From Marinosulfonomonas sp. (lineage in GTDB: Bacteria; Pseudomonadota; Alphaproteobacteria; Rhodobacterales; Rhodobacteraceae), in contig JAFLKA010000394.1 of NCBI GenBank assembly GCA_022712735.1, forward strand, positions 1-7,264: a stretch of 7,264 bases of DNA. Direction: 5' to 3'. Below, piece by piece: positions 1-5,599 of this stretch. Within the stretch, counting starts at the first letter, position 1, and each line of letters begins with the position of its first letter. A program made the position numbers and the translations under genes. The notes beneath the pieces were generated by a model. The model had not been told where the DNA came from, ran no database searches, and saw only the letters and a list, made by a program, of their open reading frames with translations.

Positions 1-946
1 CACCACCGAGGGCATCAATATGGTGGCCTATGGTTGGGCGATGAACAACCTGAAGGCGGGTGACGAAATTATCCTGTCGGTGATGGAACACCACGCCAAT
101 ATTGTGCCGTGGCATTTTCTGCGCGAGCGGATGGGCGTGGTGCTGAAGTGGGTCGATATTGATGCGCTGGGTGATCTGGACCCGCAGCGTGTGCTGGATG
201 CGATCACCGATAAAACCCGCCTGATTGCCGTCACCCACATGTCCAATGTTCTGGGCACGGTGGTCGATGTGAAACCCATCTGTGACGGCGCACGGGCGCG
301 GGGTGTTCCGGTGCTGGTCGATGGATCACAAGCCACGGTGCATATGCCGGTCGATGTCACTGATCTGGGCTGTGATTTCTACCCGATCACTGGGCATAAG
401 CTGTATGGCCCGTCTGGATCGGGCGCGATTTTCGTCAAAGCCGAGCGCATGGCCGAGATGCGCCCCTTTATGGGCGGCGGCGATATGATCGACGAGGTCA
501 CGCGCGATGTTGTCACCTATAACAAGCCACCGATGATGTTCGAGGCGGGCACGCCGGGCATTGTGCAAACCATCGGGTTTGGCGTGGCGCTGGATTATAT
601 GATGGGGCTGGGGATGGAAAACATTGCCGCCCACGAGCGCACCTTGCGTGATTATGCCCGCAGTCGGCTAGACGGGTTGAACTGGCTGAATGTGCAGGGG
701 CAATCGGCGGGTAAAGGCGCGATATTCTCGTTCACCATGCAAGGGGCGGCGCATGCGCATGATCTGTCGACCGTGCTGGACAAAAAAGGCATTGCGGTGC
801 GGGCAGGGCACCACTGTGCGCAGCCGTTGATGGAGCATCTGGGGGTAGTGGCCACCGCACGGGCATCCTTCGGGCTGTATAACACCAAGGCCGAAGTCGA
901 TGTGTTGATCGACGCGCTGGAATTATGCCACGAGCTGTTTGCCTAG
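1..946 (+). CDS. sufS: Cysteine desulfurase SufS, C-terminal part (5' end off window)
   Basis: This is a PLP-dependent class V aminotransferase-fold enzyme. It takes sulfur from cysteine, leaving alanine, and passes it as a persulfide to the SUF Fe-S cluster assembly system in the cytoplasm. The reading frame is open from base 2 (TTEGIN...), so the gene begins upstream; 314 residues are visible against about 406 in E. coli SufS, so roughly 90 N-terminal residues are missing. The internal ATG at 20 is not the start. Visible landmarks are the MEHHANIVPW cofactor-side motif, DGSQ (PLP-binding Asp/Gln region), the Schiff-base lysine in GHKLYGP (codon 398-400) and the persulfide cysteine in RAGHHCAQP (codon 815-817). 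The RAGHHC context marks the SufS group rather than IscS/NifS. It stops with TAG and is probably the last gene of a suf cluster lying to the left, since the next gene converges on it. Confidence 0.96.
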   Translation, partial: TTEGINMVAYGWAMNNLKAGDEIILSVMEHHANIVPWHFLRERMGVVLKWVDIDALGDLDPQRVLDAITDKTRLIAVTHMSNVLGTVVDVKPICDGARARGVPVLVDGSQATVHMPVDVTDLGCDFYPITGHKLYGPSGSGAIFVKAERMAEMRPFMGGGDMIDEVTRDVVTYNKPPMMFEAGTPGIVQTIGFGVALDYMMGLGMENIAAHERTLRDYARSRLDGLNWLNVQGQSAGKGAIFSFTMQGAAHAHDLSTVLDKKGIAVRAGHHCAQPLMEHLGVVATARASFGLYNTKAEVDVLIDALELCHELFA

Positions 947-964
947 GGTCAGGAGCCCGAAATA

Positions 965-990
965 GAGCAGCGACCCTAAGGCCGCTGCTC
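965..990. terminator. Hairpin between convergent genes, possible two-way terminator
   Basis: GAGCAGCG (965-972) and CGCTGCTC (983-990) form a perfect 8-bp stem with a 10-base loop. The hairpin sits 18 bases after the sufS stop and 31 bases past the stop of the opposing dehalogenase gene. There is no clean U-tract on the plus strand. On the minus strand it is followed by a weak T-rich stretch (TATTTC). It is a plausible shared transcription end, but a rho-independent terminator is not certain. Confidence 0.4.
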
Positions 991-1021
991 CATGGTGTAT
1001 TCCTCTGCGAAACCCGCTGCG

Positions 1022-2032
1022 TTAAAAACGGCGCAACCAGTCTGCGATCCCTGTTCCAATCAGCTCTGGATGTTCTTCCTGCAAAAAATGCAGGCCCGTG
1101 CCGACAAAGCGGGTTTCCAGATTTGGAACATTCGCAATAACCCATTGCACAACCGGGGCGGGGTTTATTGCGCCAGGGGAAGCATAAAAGAACAGCTTGG
1201 GAATGTTGCTTTGTGTCAGCCATTCACCGTTTGCGGTAATGGCGTTTTGGGTTGATTCAGGCTGCCCGCCAATTGGCAGTTCGCGGGCCCATTGCAATGT
1301 CGGCAGACGGCTTTGCTCGGTTTTGTATGGTGCGCGGTAATGCTCCATTTCAGCATCAGACAAACCACGGGCAACCCCCATCTTTGGCAAGACGTCTTCA
1401 ACAAAGAAGTTGTTCTTCAGCACCATATCCTCGCCAACCCCGTCGGTTCGCAAGGCTTTGAACAATCCGCCAGCCTCTCCCAGCGCCTCATAGGACGGTG
1501 CTGGAAATGCGGGTGGTATGATTGCCTCCATAAAGGCCACCGCACGCACGTTGTCTGTGTTCAGGCGGGCATAGCGCATCCCGAGCCCCGAGCCCCAATC
1601 ATGCAGCACTAACGTGACATCCTTTAGCCCGGCGGAGTCGATGAAGGCGTCCAGATAGGCGGCGTGATCCTCAAACGTATAGCGGATGTCCGGTTTGCCA
1701 CTGTCGCCCATGCCGATCAGATCCGGCGCAACCGCGCGATACCCGGCGGCCACCACATGCGGGATAATGTTACGCCACAGATAACTTGAGGTGGGATTAC
1801 CATGCAGGAACAACACGACCGGTCCTTCACCCTCATCGACATAGGCAATAGTGGACCCCATGATGGACGCTGTTTTCTTGTTGAATGGATCGCCAGAAGA
1901 GATCGGTAATCCATAAGGCTCTACGGTTGCCGCCCTTGCAGATGAGTTTACCAGAGGGGACAGTGTGGCAATGGCCACGGTGGCCACGGTGGCCGCTGAT
2001 GCCATCAGAATTTGTCTGCGTTTTACATTCAT
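1022..2032 (-). CDS. Tat-exported haloalkane dehalogenase, subfamily II
   Basis: This 336-residue alpha/beta-hydrolase would cleave carbon-halogen bonds by hydrolysis, giving an alcohol and halide. The N-terminus has KRRQILM followed by an Ala/Val/Thr-rich segment and ARA-A (cleavage near residue 34), which looks like a twin-arginine signal, so the enzyme probably works in the periplasm. The full subfamily II (DhaA/LinB-type) pentad is visible: nucleophile Asp145 with halide-binding Trp146 (LHDWGSG), second halide ligand Asn79 (HGNPTSS), catalytic acid Glu169 (FMEA) and His315 (GLHFLQE). DLIGMGDSGKP (104-114) is also typical. The mature part, about 300 residues, has the usual length. Start choice: AAGGA (plus-strand 2041-2045) lies 8 bases before the ATG. 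The gene is divergent from a LysR-type regulator and convergent with sufS. The family call is firm. Natural substrate is unknown, and an epoxide hydrolase is unlikely given the Asn/Trp halide pair. Confidence 0.9.
   Translation of the reverse strand: MNVKRRQILMASAATVATVAIATLSPLVNSSARAATVEPYGLPISSGDPFNKKTASIMGSTIAYVDEGEGPVVLFLHGNPTSSYLWRNIIPHVVAAGYRAVAPDLIGMGDSGKPDIRYTFEDHAAYLDAFIDSAGLKDVTLVLHDWGSGLGMRYARLNTDNVRAVAFMEAIIPPAFPAPSYEALGEAGGLFKALRTDGVGEDMVLKNNFFVEDVLPKMGVARGLSDAEMEHYRAPYKTEQSRLPTLQWARELPIGGQPESTQNAITANGEWLTQSNIPKLFFYASPGAINPAPVVQWVIANVPNLETRFVGTGLHFLQEEHPELIGTGIADWLRRF
1972..1998. repeat. 9-bp tandem repeat inside the signal-peptide codons
   Basis: TGGCCACGG occurs twice head to tail (1972-1980 and 1981-1989), followed by a decayed third unit (TGGCCGCTG, 1990-1998). 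The repeat lies in the dehalogenase signal peptide and encodes its ATVATVA stretch. The unit is a multiple of three, so gain or loss of a copy would lengthen or shorten the hydrophobic core without a frameshift. Confidence 0.6.
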
Positions 2033-2042
2033 TGGAGTATTC

Positions 2043-2070
2043 CTTCGGGTTTGACTGGCTTCGGGTTTGA
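2043..2070. repeat. 12-bp direct repeat upstream of the dehalogenase gene
   Basis: CTTCGGGTTTGA is present at 2043-2054 and again at 2059-2070, with a 16-base period. The first copy overlaps the ribosome-binding site of the dehalogenase gene on the minus strand, so both would be in its 5' leader if transcription starts near the dyad at 2095-2110. It may be a regulator site or a small duplication; nothing in the sequence decides which. Confidence 0.5.
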
Positions 2071-2094
2071 TTAGAGTGACTTGTTCTGCACAGG

Positions 2095-2110
2095 CACCCG
2101 ATATAGGGTG
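2095..2110. promoter_or_regulatory. Near-perfect 16-bp dyad midway between divergent genes, candidate LysR operator
   Basis: CACCC-GATATA-GGGTG is symmetric in seven of eight base pairs. Its centre (2102.5) is close to the midpoint of the 132-base gap between the dehalogenase start (2032) and the LysR start (2165). LysR-type regulators usually bind dyads in such divergent regions and repress their own gene. The site does not show the classic T-N11-A core plainly, so the operator role is inferred from position and symmetry. A weaker dyad, GCAT-N4-ATGC, follows at 2120-2131. Confidence 0.4.
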
Positions 2111-2119
2111 TGTTATTAT
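2111..2119 (+). promoter_or_regulatory. Extended -10 promoter motif for the LysR gene
   Basis: TG-T-TATTAT matches the extended -10 form (TGn followed by a five-of-six TATAAT match). No good -35 is seen at the expected distance, which extended -10 promoters tolerate. It would place the transcript start near 2126 and give a leader of about 39 bases. The 16-bp dyad at 2095-2110 would lie just upstream, suiting autorepression. The reverse complement offers CATAAT for the opposite direction, so the two promoters may overlap. Confidence 0.35.
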
Positions 2120-2164
2120 GCATTCACATGCGAATTACTGATCACTGATGGGGATTTTTGCACA

Positions 2165-3043
2165 ATGATTGCTGCCTGGGATGATATGCCTTTCTTGCTA
2201 TCACTTGCGCGTGTCGGCACCCTAAGTGGGGCAGCGCGTGCGTTGAAGGTTGATCGAACAACGGTTTCACGCAGGATCGAGCAGTTGGAAGACACCCTGA
2301 AAGAGCCGTTATTTGACCGATTTAACGGGCGCTTCATACTGACCACATACGGGCACAAAGTTTTCACTGCGGCGCAAAAAGCGGAACAAGAGCTGTTGTT
2401 TCTGGGGCGCCGCGATATAGACCCAAGCGATTACGGCGGCAAAATACGGGTTTCTTTGCCTGATCATCTGTTGCTGGCTATGACGGATTGTTTTCAGGCC
2501 TTTGTCATTGCGCATCCAAATATCCGGCTGGAATTGTCTGCCACGGACCGGGTTGTGGATCTGAACCATTTTGAAGCGGATGTGGCCCTTAGAATTAGCC
2601 GTAGCAGTCAGGGTGATCTGTTGACCAAGCGGATTGGCACCCCGATCTGGGGGCTTTATCGCGGTCTGGGGGCTGATACTGATCCACAGCGCTACATTGC
2701 GCGCCCGGGCGAAAATCCGGTTCCGAAATATATATCGAAAATTGCACCACATGCTGTGCCAGGCATGGCGGTGGATGGGCTGGTTTCTGTGCGGGAATTT
2801 ATTGCAAGCGGGTTTGGAGTGGGTGTTTTACCACGGTATCTTGGTGATCCAGACCCCAGAATCCAGCGTTGCTCAGGTGATCTTGGCGGCACTGAATACG
2901 CACTGTTTATTGCCTATCGACCCGAGCAGCGACACTTGCGCCGTATTAAGATATTTGTCGCCCACATACAGCAGAGCTTGCAAGCGATGGATGGGTTTGA
3001 TGACGCATCGCCAACAGCGCATAAAGATAAAAGCATTGTTTGA
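2165..3043 (+). CDS. LysR-type transcriptional regulator
   Basis: This 292-residue protein is a LysR-family DNA-binding regulator. The winged helix-turn-helix covers about residues 5-65, with the recognition part in SGAARALKVDRTTVSRRIEQLE (about 21-42). The effector-binding domain follows from about residue 92 (GGKIRVSLPD) to 272. The frame is open further upstream, but the ATG at 2165 gives the usual LysR N-terminus (WDDMPFLLSLARVGTLSGA). The nearest purine-rich site is GGGG at 2150-2153, 11 bases before the start, which is rather far. It is divergent from the haloalkane dehalogenase gene and is its natural candidate regulator. It also precedes the octaheme operon on the same strand, but a terminator-like hairpin and a separate FNR-type box lie between. 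The inducer is unknown. Two sampled 60-base lines in this gene count 31 and 32 G+C, lower than neighbouring genes. Confidence 0.9.
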   Translation: MIAAWDDMPFLLSLARVGTLSGAARALKVDRTTVSRRIEQLEDTLKEPLFDRFNGRFILTTYGHKVFTAAQKAEQELLFLGRRDIDPSDYGGKIRVSLPDHLLLAMTDCFQAFVIAHPNIRLELSATDRVVDLNHFEADVALRISRSSQGDLLTKRIGTPIWGLYRGLGADTDPQRYIARPGENPVPKYISKIAPHAVPGMAVDGLVSVREFIASGFGVGVLPRYLGDPDPRIQRCSGDLGGTEYALFIAYRPEQRHLRRIKIFVAHIQQSLQAMDGFDDASPTAHKDKSIV

Positions 3044-3057
3044 TCCGGCGGATATTT

Positions 3058-3087
3058 AATTCAAACCGGCATTCCGGCCTGAATTTT
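3058..3087 (+). terminator. Likely intrinsic terminator of the LysR gene
   Basis: AATTCA (3058-3063) pairs with TGAATT (3080-3085) and CCGG (3066-3069) with CCGG (3074-3077). Two mismatched positions separate the two paired blocks, and the loop is CATT. The stem runs directly into TTTT (3084-3087). It begins 15 bases after the LysR stop, separating that gene from the octaheme operon. Confidence 0.5.
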
Positions 3088-3097
3088 CCAAATTAAC

Positions 3098-3111
3098 TTG
3101 ACCTAAATCAA
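3098..3111 (+). promoter_or_regulatory. FNR/CRP-family box upstream of the octaheme cytochrome operon
   Basis: TTGAC-CTAA-ATCAA matches the FNR/FnrL/Dnr consensus TTGAT-N4-ATCAA at nine of ten fixed positions. It is centred at 3104.5. A weak -10 candidate (TATTCA, 3132-3137) would put the transcript start near 3144, so the box would lie about 40 bases upstream, close to the usual -41.5 of a class II activator site. This suggests induction under low oxygen or by nitrogen oxides. Which regulator binds cannot be told from the box alone. Confidence 0.7.
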
Positions 3112-3179
3112 AGAATATCCCGCAGTAATTGTATTCAACATCCTGAATGTGGTGCGCAAATCGCAACCTAGGCCACGTA

Positions 3180-3184
3180 GGGGG
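3180..3184 (+). promoter_or_regulatory. Ribosome-binding site deciding the octaheme start
   Basis: GGGGG lies 4 bases before the ATG at 3189 and 7 bases before the adjacent ATG at 3192. The second spacing is the better one, so 3192 is preferred; the two choices differ by one methionine. An in-frame ATG at 3147 has no such site and would overlap the likely transcript start. Confidence 0.55.
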
Positions 3185-3191
3185 TATTATG

Positions 3192-4934
3192 ATGATCGAC
3201 ACGGCTCGAAATGGTCTAGCTGGGCTTTGCATATTGCTGGCCTCGGCCCTTAGTGCGTCCGCCCAAGAACAATCGACAGCACAGTCCATCGTGGCGGCTA
3301 CATCGCCTGCGGGCAGTGGCAGCACTGCGGATCATACGAAATTCCCGATCCTGCAACGTGAATTCACCTCTGGTCCCGAAGTCACCGCTGCGTGCCTCAC
3401 CTGCCACACCGAGGCGGATGACCAGATGATGCACTCGATCCATTTCAAATGGGAATTTGACAACGAGCGTACCGGACAACTTCTGGGCAAAAGCGTTGTG
3501 GTCAATTCATTCTGCGGCAATGTCGCCGGGAACGAGCCGCGCTGCACGTCCTGCCACGCCGGATATGGCTGGGATGACATGTCACAGCCGCCGCCACGCC
3601 AGTCCACGGTTGGCACGGGTTGGGACATCACCTTGCCACGGCCAACGCCCGCATCTGGGCAGAACAACGCCGTCGATTGTCTGGCCTGCCATGATCGGTC
3701 CGGCCAATACACCAAGGCGGCAACCCTGTCGGGCCACCCGCCAATGAGCCCTGTGCCCGAAGGTCTGAAAACCATCACCGGCGCCGATGCATGGGCGGTT
3801 GACCTGAAACAAGCCGCGCAAAGTGTTGGCATGCCGGGGCGTGAAAACTGCGGCAATTGCCACTTTTACGGCGGCGGCGGTGATAATGTAAAACATGGTG
3901 ACCTGTCCTCGGCGCTGTATAATCCGACCAAAGAGGTCGATGTGCATATGGCGACGGACGGGTTGAACTTTACCTGTTCGACCTGCCATGTCACCGAACA
4001 ACACCAATGGGCCGGCAGCCGTTACGATGTGCTGGCGTCTGACCCACACGGCACCGGCAAGCCGGGTGAGCGGCGCGATGTGGCGACTTGCGAGAGTTGC
4101 CACGGCAACGAGCCACATCCGGTGGGTTCCAACCCGCTGCTGATTGCACGCGGTATGAAGCTGAACGATCACACCGATAAAATCGCCTGTCAAACCTGCC
4201 ACATCCCCGAATTTGCCCGTGGCGGAGTGGCGACGAAAACCCTGTGGGATTGGTCCACCGCTGGTCAGATGGAAGATGGCAAAATCATCAAACGCCATGA
4301 ATATACCCAGTCGGATGGCAAGGAGCTTCACACCTACCTGTCCACCAAAGGCGACTTTGACTGGGGCGAGGACGTGGTGCCGTTCTATAGCTGGTTCAAC
4401 GGGCAGATCGAATACACAATGGCCGACGCCATCATCGACCCCAGCCAGACGGTTGAAATTAACCGTATTGGCGGGGTGCAGGGTGAAGAGGGCGCGCGGA
4501 TATGGCCGTTCAAGCGGATGATCGGACGGCAAGCCTATGACAGCGGCAACAACAAACTGGCTTATAGCCACGTTTGGGGGCCGGAAACCGACACCGCATT
4601 CTGGACCAACTTTGACTGGGCCAAAGCGGTCGAGGCAGGGATGAAGGCCGCAGGGCAGGAATATTCCGGCGAATACGGCTTTGTGGACACCCACATGTAT
4701 TGGCCGATCACCCATATGGTCGCGCCTGCGACTGAAGCGCTGGACTGCAAGTCCTGCCACGCCAAAGACGGGCGGCTGGAGGGGCTGACAGGGTTCTACA
4801 TGCCGGGACGTGATCCGTTTTCCTATGCAGGGATGCTGGGGATGTTGATGGTCGCGGGCACGTTGTTCGGTGTCATCGGCCACGCGCTGTTGCGTAAATT
4901 CGTGAAAAAAGGTGGAGGAGCAAGCCATGAGTAA
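3192..4934 (+). CDS. Membrane-anchored octaheme c-type cytochrome, tetrathionate reductase family
   Basis: This 580-residue exported multiheme cytochrome is probably a terminal reductase facing the periplasm. Residues 1-24 are a Sec signal peptide with cleavage likely after ASA. Eight CXXCH heme sites begin at residues 68, 118, 163, 220, 262, 300, 333 and 519: CLTCH, CTSCH, CLACH, CGNCH, CSTCH, CESCH, CQTCH and CKSCH. The 182-residue spacing before the last heme, the NEPRCTSCH and CLACHD segments and the total of eight hemes fit the octaheme tetrathionate reductase (OTR) family known from Shewanella. In OTR one active-site heme carries a lysine ligand; Lys175, shortly after the third site, is my candidate here. 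One extra cysteine (Cys108, SFCGNV) is not part of a heme site. A hydrophobic helix at about 543-566 followed by RKFVKK anchors the C-terminus in the membrane, unlike soluble OTR. The gene overlaps the cytochrome b gene by 8 bases. The family call is firm; the substrate is unknown. Confidence 0.93.
   Translation: MIDTARNGLAGLCILLASALSASAQEQSTAQSIVAATSPAGSGSTADHTKFPILQREFTSGPEVTAACLTCHTEADDQMMHSIHFKWEFDNERTGQLLGKSVVVNSFCGNVAGNEPRCTSCHAGYGWDDMSQPPPRQSTVGTGWDITLPRPTPASGQNNAVDCLACHDRSGQYTKAATLSGHPPMSPVPEGLKTITGADAWAVDLKQAAQSVGMPGRENCGNCHFYGGGGDNVKHGDLSSALYNPTKEVDVHMATDGLNFTCSTCHVTEQHQWAGSRYDVLASDPHGTGKPGERRDVATCESCHGNEPHPVGSNPLLIARGMKLNDHTDKIACQTCHIPEFARGGVATKTLWDWSTAGQMEDGKIIKRHEYTQSDGKELHTYLSTKGDFDWGEDVVPFYSWFNGQIEYTMADAIIDPSQTVEINRIGGVQGEEGARIWPFKRMIGRQAYDSGNNKLAYSHVWGPETDTAFWTNFDWAKAVEAGMKAAGQEYSGEYGFVDTHMYWPITHMVAPATEALDCKSCHAKDGRLEGLTGFYMPGRDPFSYAGMLGMLMVAGTLFGVIGHALLRKFVKKGGGASHE
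4914..4918 (+). promoter_or_regulatory. Ribosome-binding site of the cytochrome b gene
   Basis: GGAGG lies inside the last codons of the octaheme gene, 8 bases before the ATG at 4927. It fixes that start over an in-frame upstream start at 4912, and it suggests coupled translation of the two subunits. Confidence 0.75.
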
Positions 4935-5592
4935 GCGTCAGGTCAAAGTCTATCCACGGTTTGAACGCCTATGGCACTGGTCGCAGGTTCTGCTGATCAT
5001 GATCCTGTTGTTCACCGGATTGGGGCTGAACGGATTGCACGCGGTGGTCCCCTTTGGTCCCGCTGTGATGATCCACACCATCGCCGCACTGGCGCTGCTG
5101 GCGCTGTGGATATTCGCCACCTTCTGGCTGTTCACCACCGGCACATGGCGCCAATTTGTGCCGACGCTGGACGGGTTGGTCGAAGTGATCAAATTCTACG
5201 GCTGGGGCGTATTTCATGGCGAACAACACCCGCATAAAAAGGTGATCTGGCGTAAACATAACCCGCTACAGGTTCTGGCGTATTTCGGTCTGAAAATGGC
5301 GATCTTCCCGTTGGTCTGGAGCACCGGAATTCTGTATATGACCTATAATTTCTGGGAACATCTGCCAAATGCCGGCCTCTACATGAACATTATCGCCAAC
5401 CTGCATTTGCTGGCGGGATACATCGTGGCGGCGTTTATCATCGTGCACCTGTATCTGCTGACCATCGGGTCCGGTTTCCGCGCCCACGTGAAGCCGATGA
5501 TCACGGGGTATGAGGATATTAACCTGACGCCTGAACAAGAGGCCTATCTGGAAGAGAGTGAGCCGTGGCGCCTGAAGGCCAAGGAAGGCTGA
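4927..5592 (+). CDS. Four-helix cytochrome b, likely quinol-oxidising partner of the octaheme cytochrome
   Basis: This 221-residue integral membrane diheme cytochrome b resembles the hydrogenase/formate dehydrogenase/thiosulfate reductase b-type subunits (cytochrome b561-like, Ni_hydr_CYTB type). Four hydrophobic helices lie at about residues 17-37, 46-70, 115-139 and 156-181. Candidate heme-ligand histidines are His17 (RLWHW), His50 (MIHT), His160 (NLHLL) and His174 (IIVHLY); the last two are spaced as usual in helix four. A His/Lys-rich loop (GEQHPHKK) lies between helices two and three, and the acidic tail (about 195-221) is soluble. The ATG overlaps the octaheme stop by 8 bases, so the two are one operon. 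Inferred role: it takes electrons from the quinol pool and passes them to the octaheme protein across the membrane. The family and heme role are well supported; the partner is inferred from the overlap. Confidence 0.9.
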   Translation: MSKRQVKVYPRFERLWHWSQVLLIMILLFTGLGLNGLHAVVPFGPAVMIHTIAALALLALWIFATFWLFTTGTWRQFVPTLDGLVEVIKFYGWGVFHGEQHPHKKVIWRKHNPLQVLAYFGLKMAIFPLVWSTGILYMTYNFWEHLPNAGLYMNIIANLHLLAGYIVAAFIIVHLYLLTIGSGFRAHVKPMITGYEDINLTPEQEAYLEESEPWRLKAKEG

Positions 5593-5599
5593 GAGGGTA

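Noticed and set aside
732..1223. A 163-codon minus-strand frame across the end of sufS and the dehalogenase C-terminus
   Set aside because: It overlaps two well-supported genes, has a low-complexity Arg/Pro/Cys-rich translation and shows no family resemblance.
2081..2164. A 28-residue N-terminal extension of the LysR protein starting at TTG 2081
   Set aside because: The extension would cover the promoter and dyad, has no ribosome-binding site, and LysR proteins normally begin just before the helix-turn-helix as they do from ATG 2165.
3147..3191. A 15-residue extension of the octaheme protein from ATG 3147
   Set aside because: There is no ribosome-binding site, and it would put extra residues before a normal signal peptide. 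The GGGGG at 3180-3184 supports 3192 (or 3189).
3044..3191. Small RNA or riboswitch in the gap before the octaheme gene
   Set aside because: The gap is accounted for by a terminator-like hairpin, the FNR-type box and a ribosome-binding site; no further conserved-looking structure was seen.
3332..3856. A 174-codon minus-strand frame inside the octaheme gene
   Set aside because: It is a shadow of the heme-binding region; its cysteines and tryptophans arise from reversed plus-strand codons.
3582..4928. A 448-codon open frame on the minus strand opposite the octaheme gene
   Set aside because: It is a shadow of the plus-strand gene, whose eight CXXCH sites, signal peptide and membrane helix prove it real. 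The antisense translation shows no recognisable domain and no ribosome-binding site.
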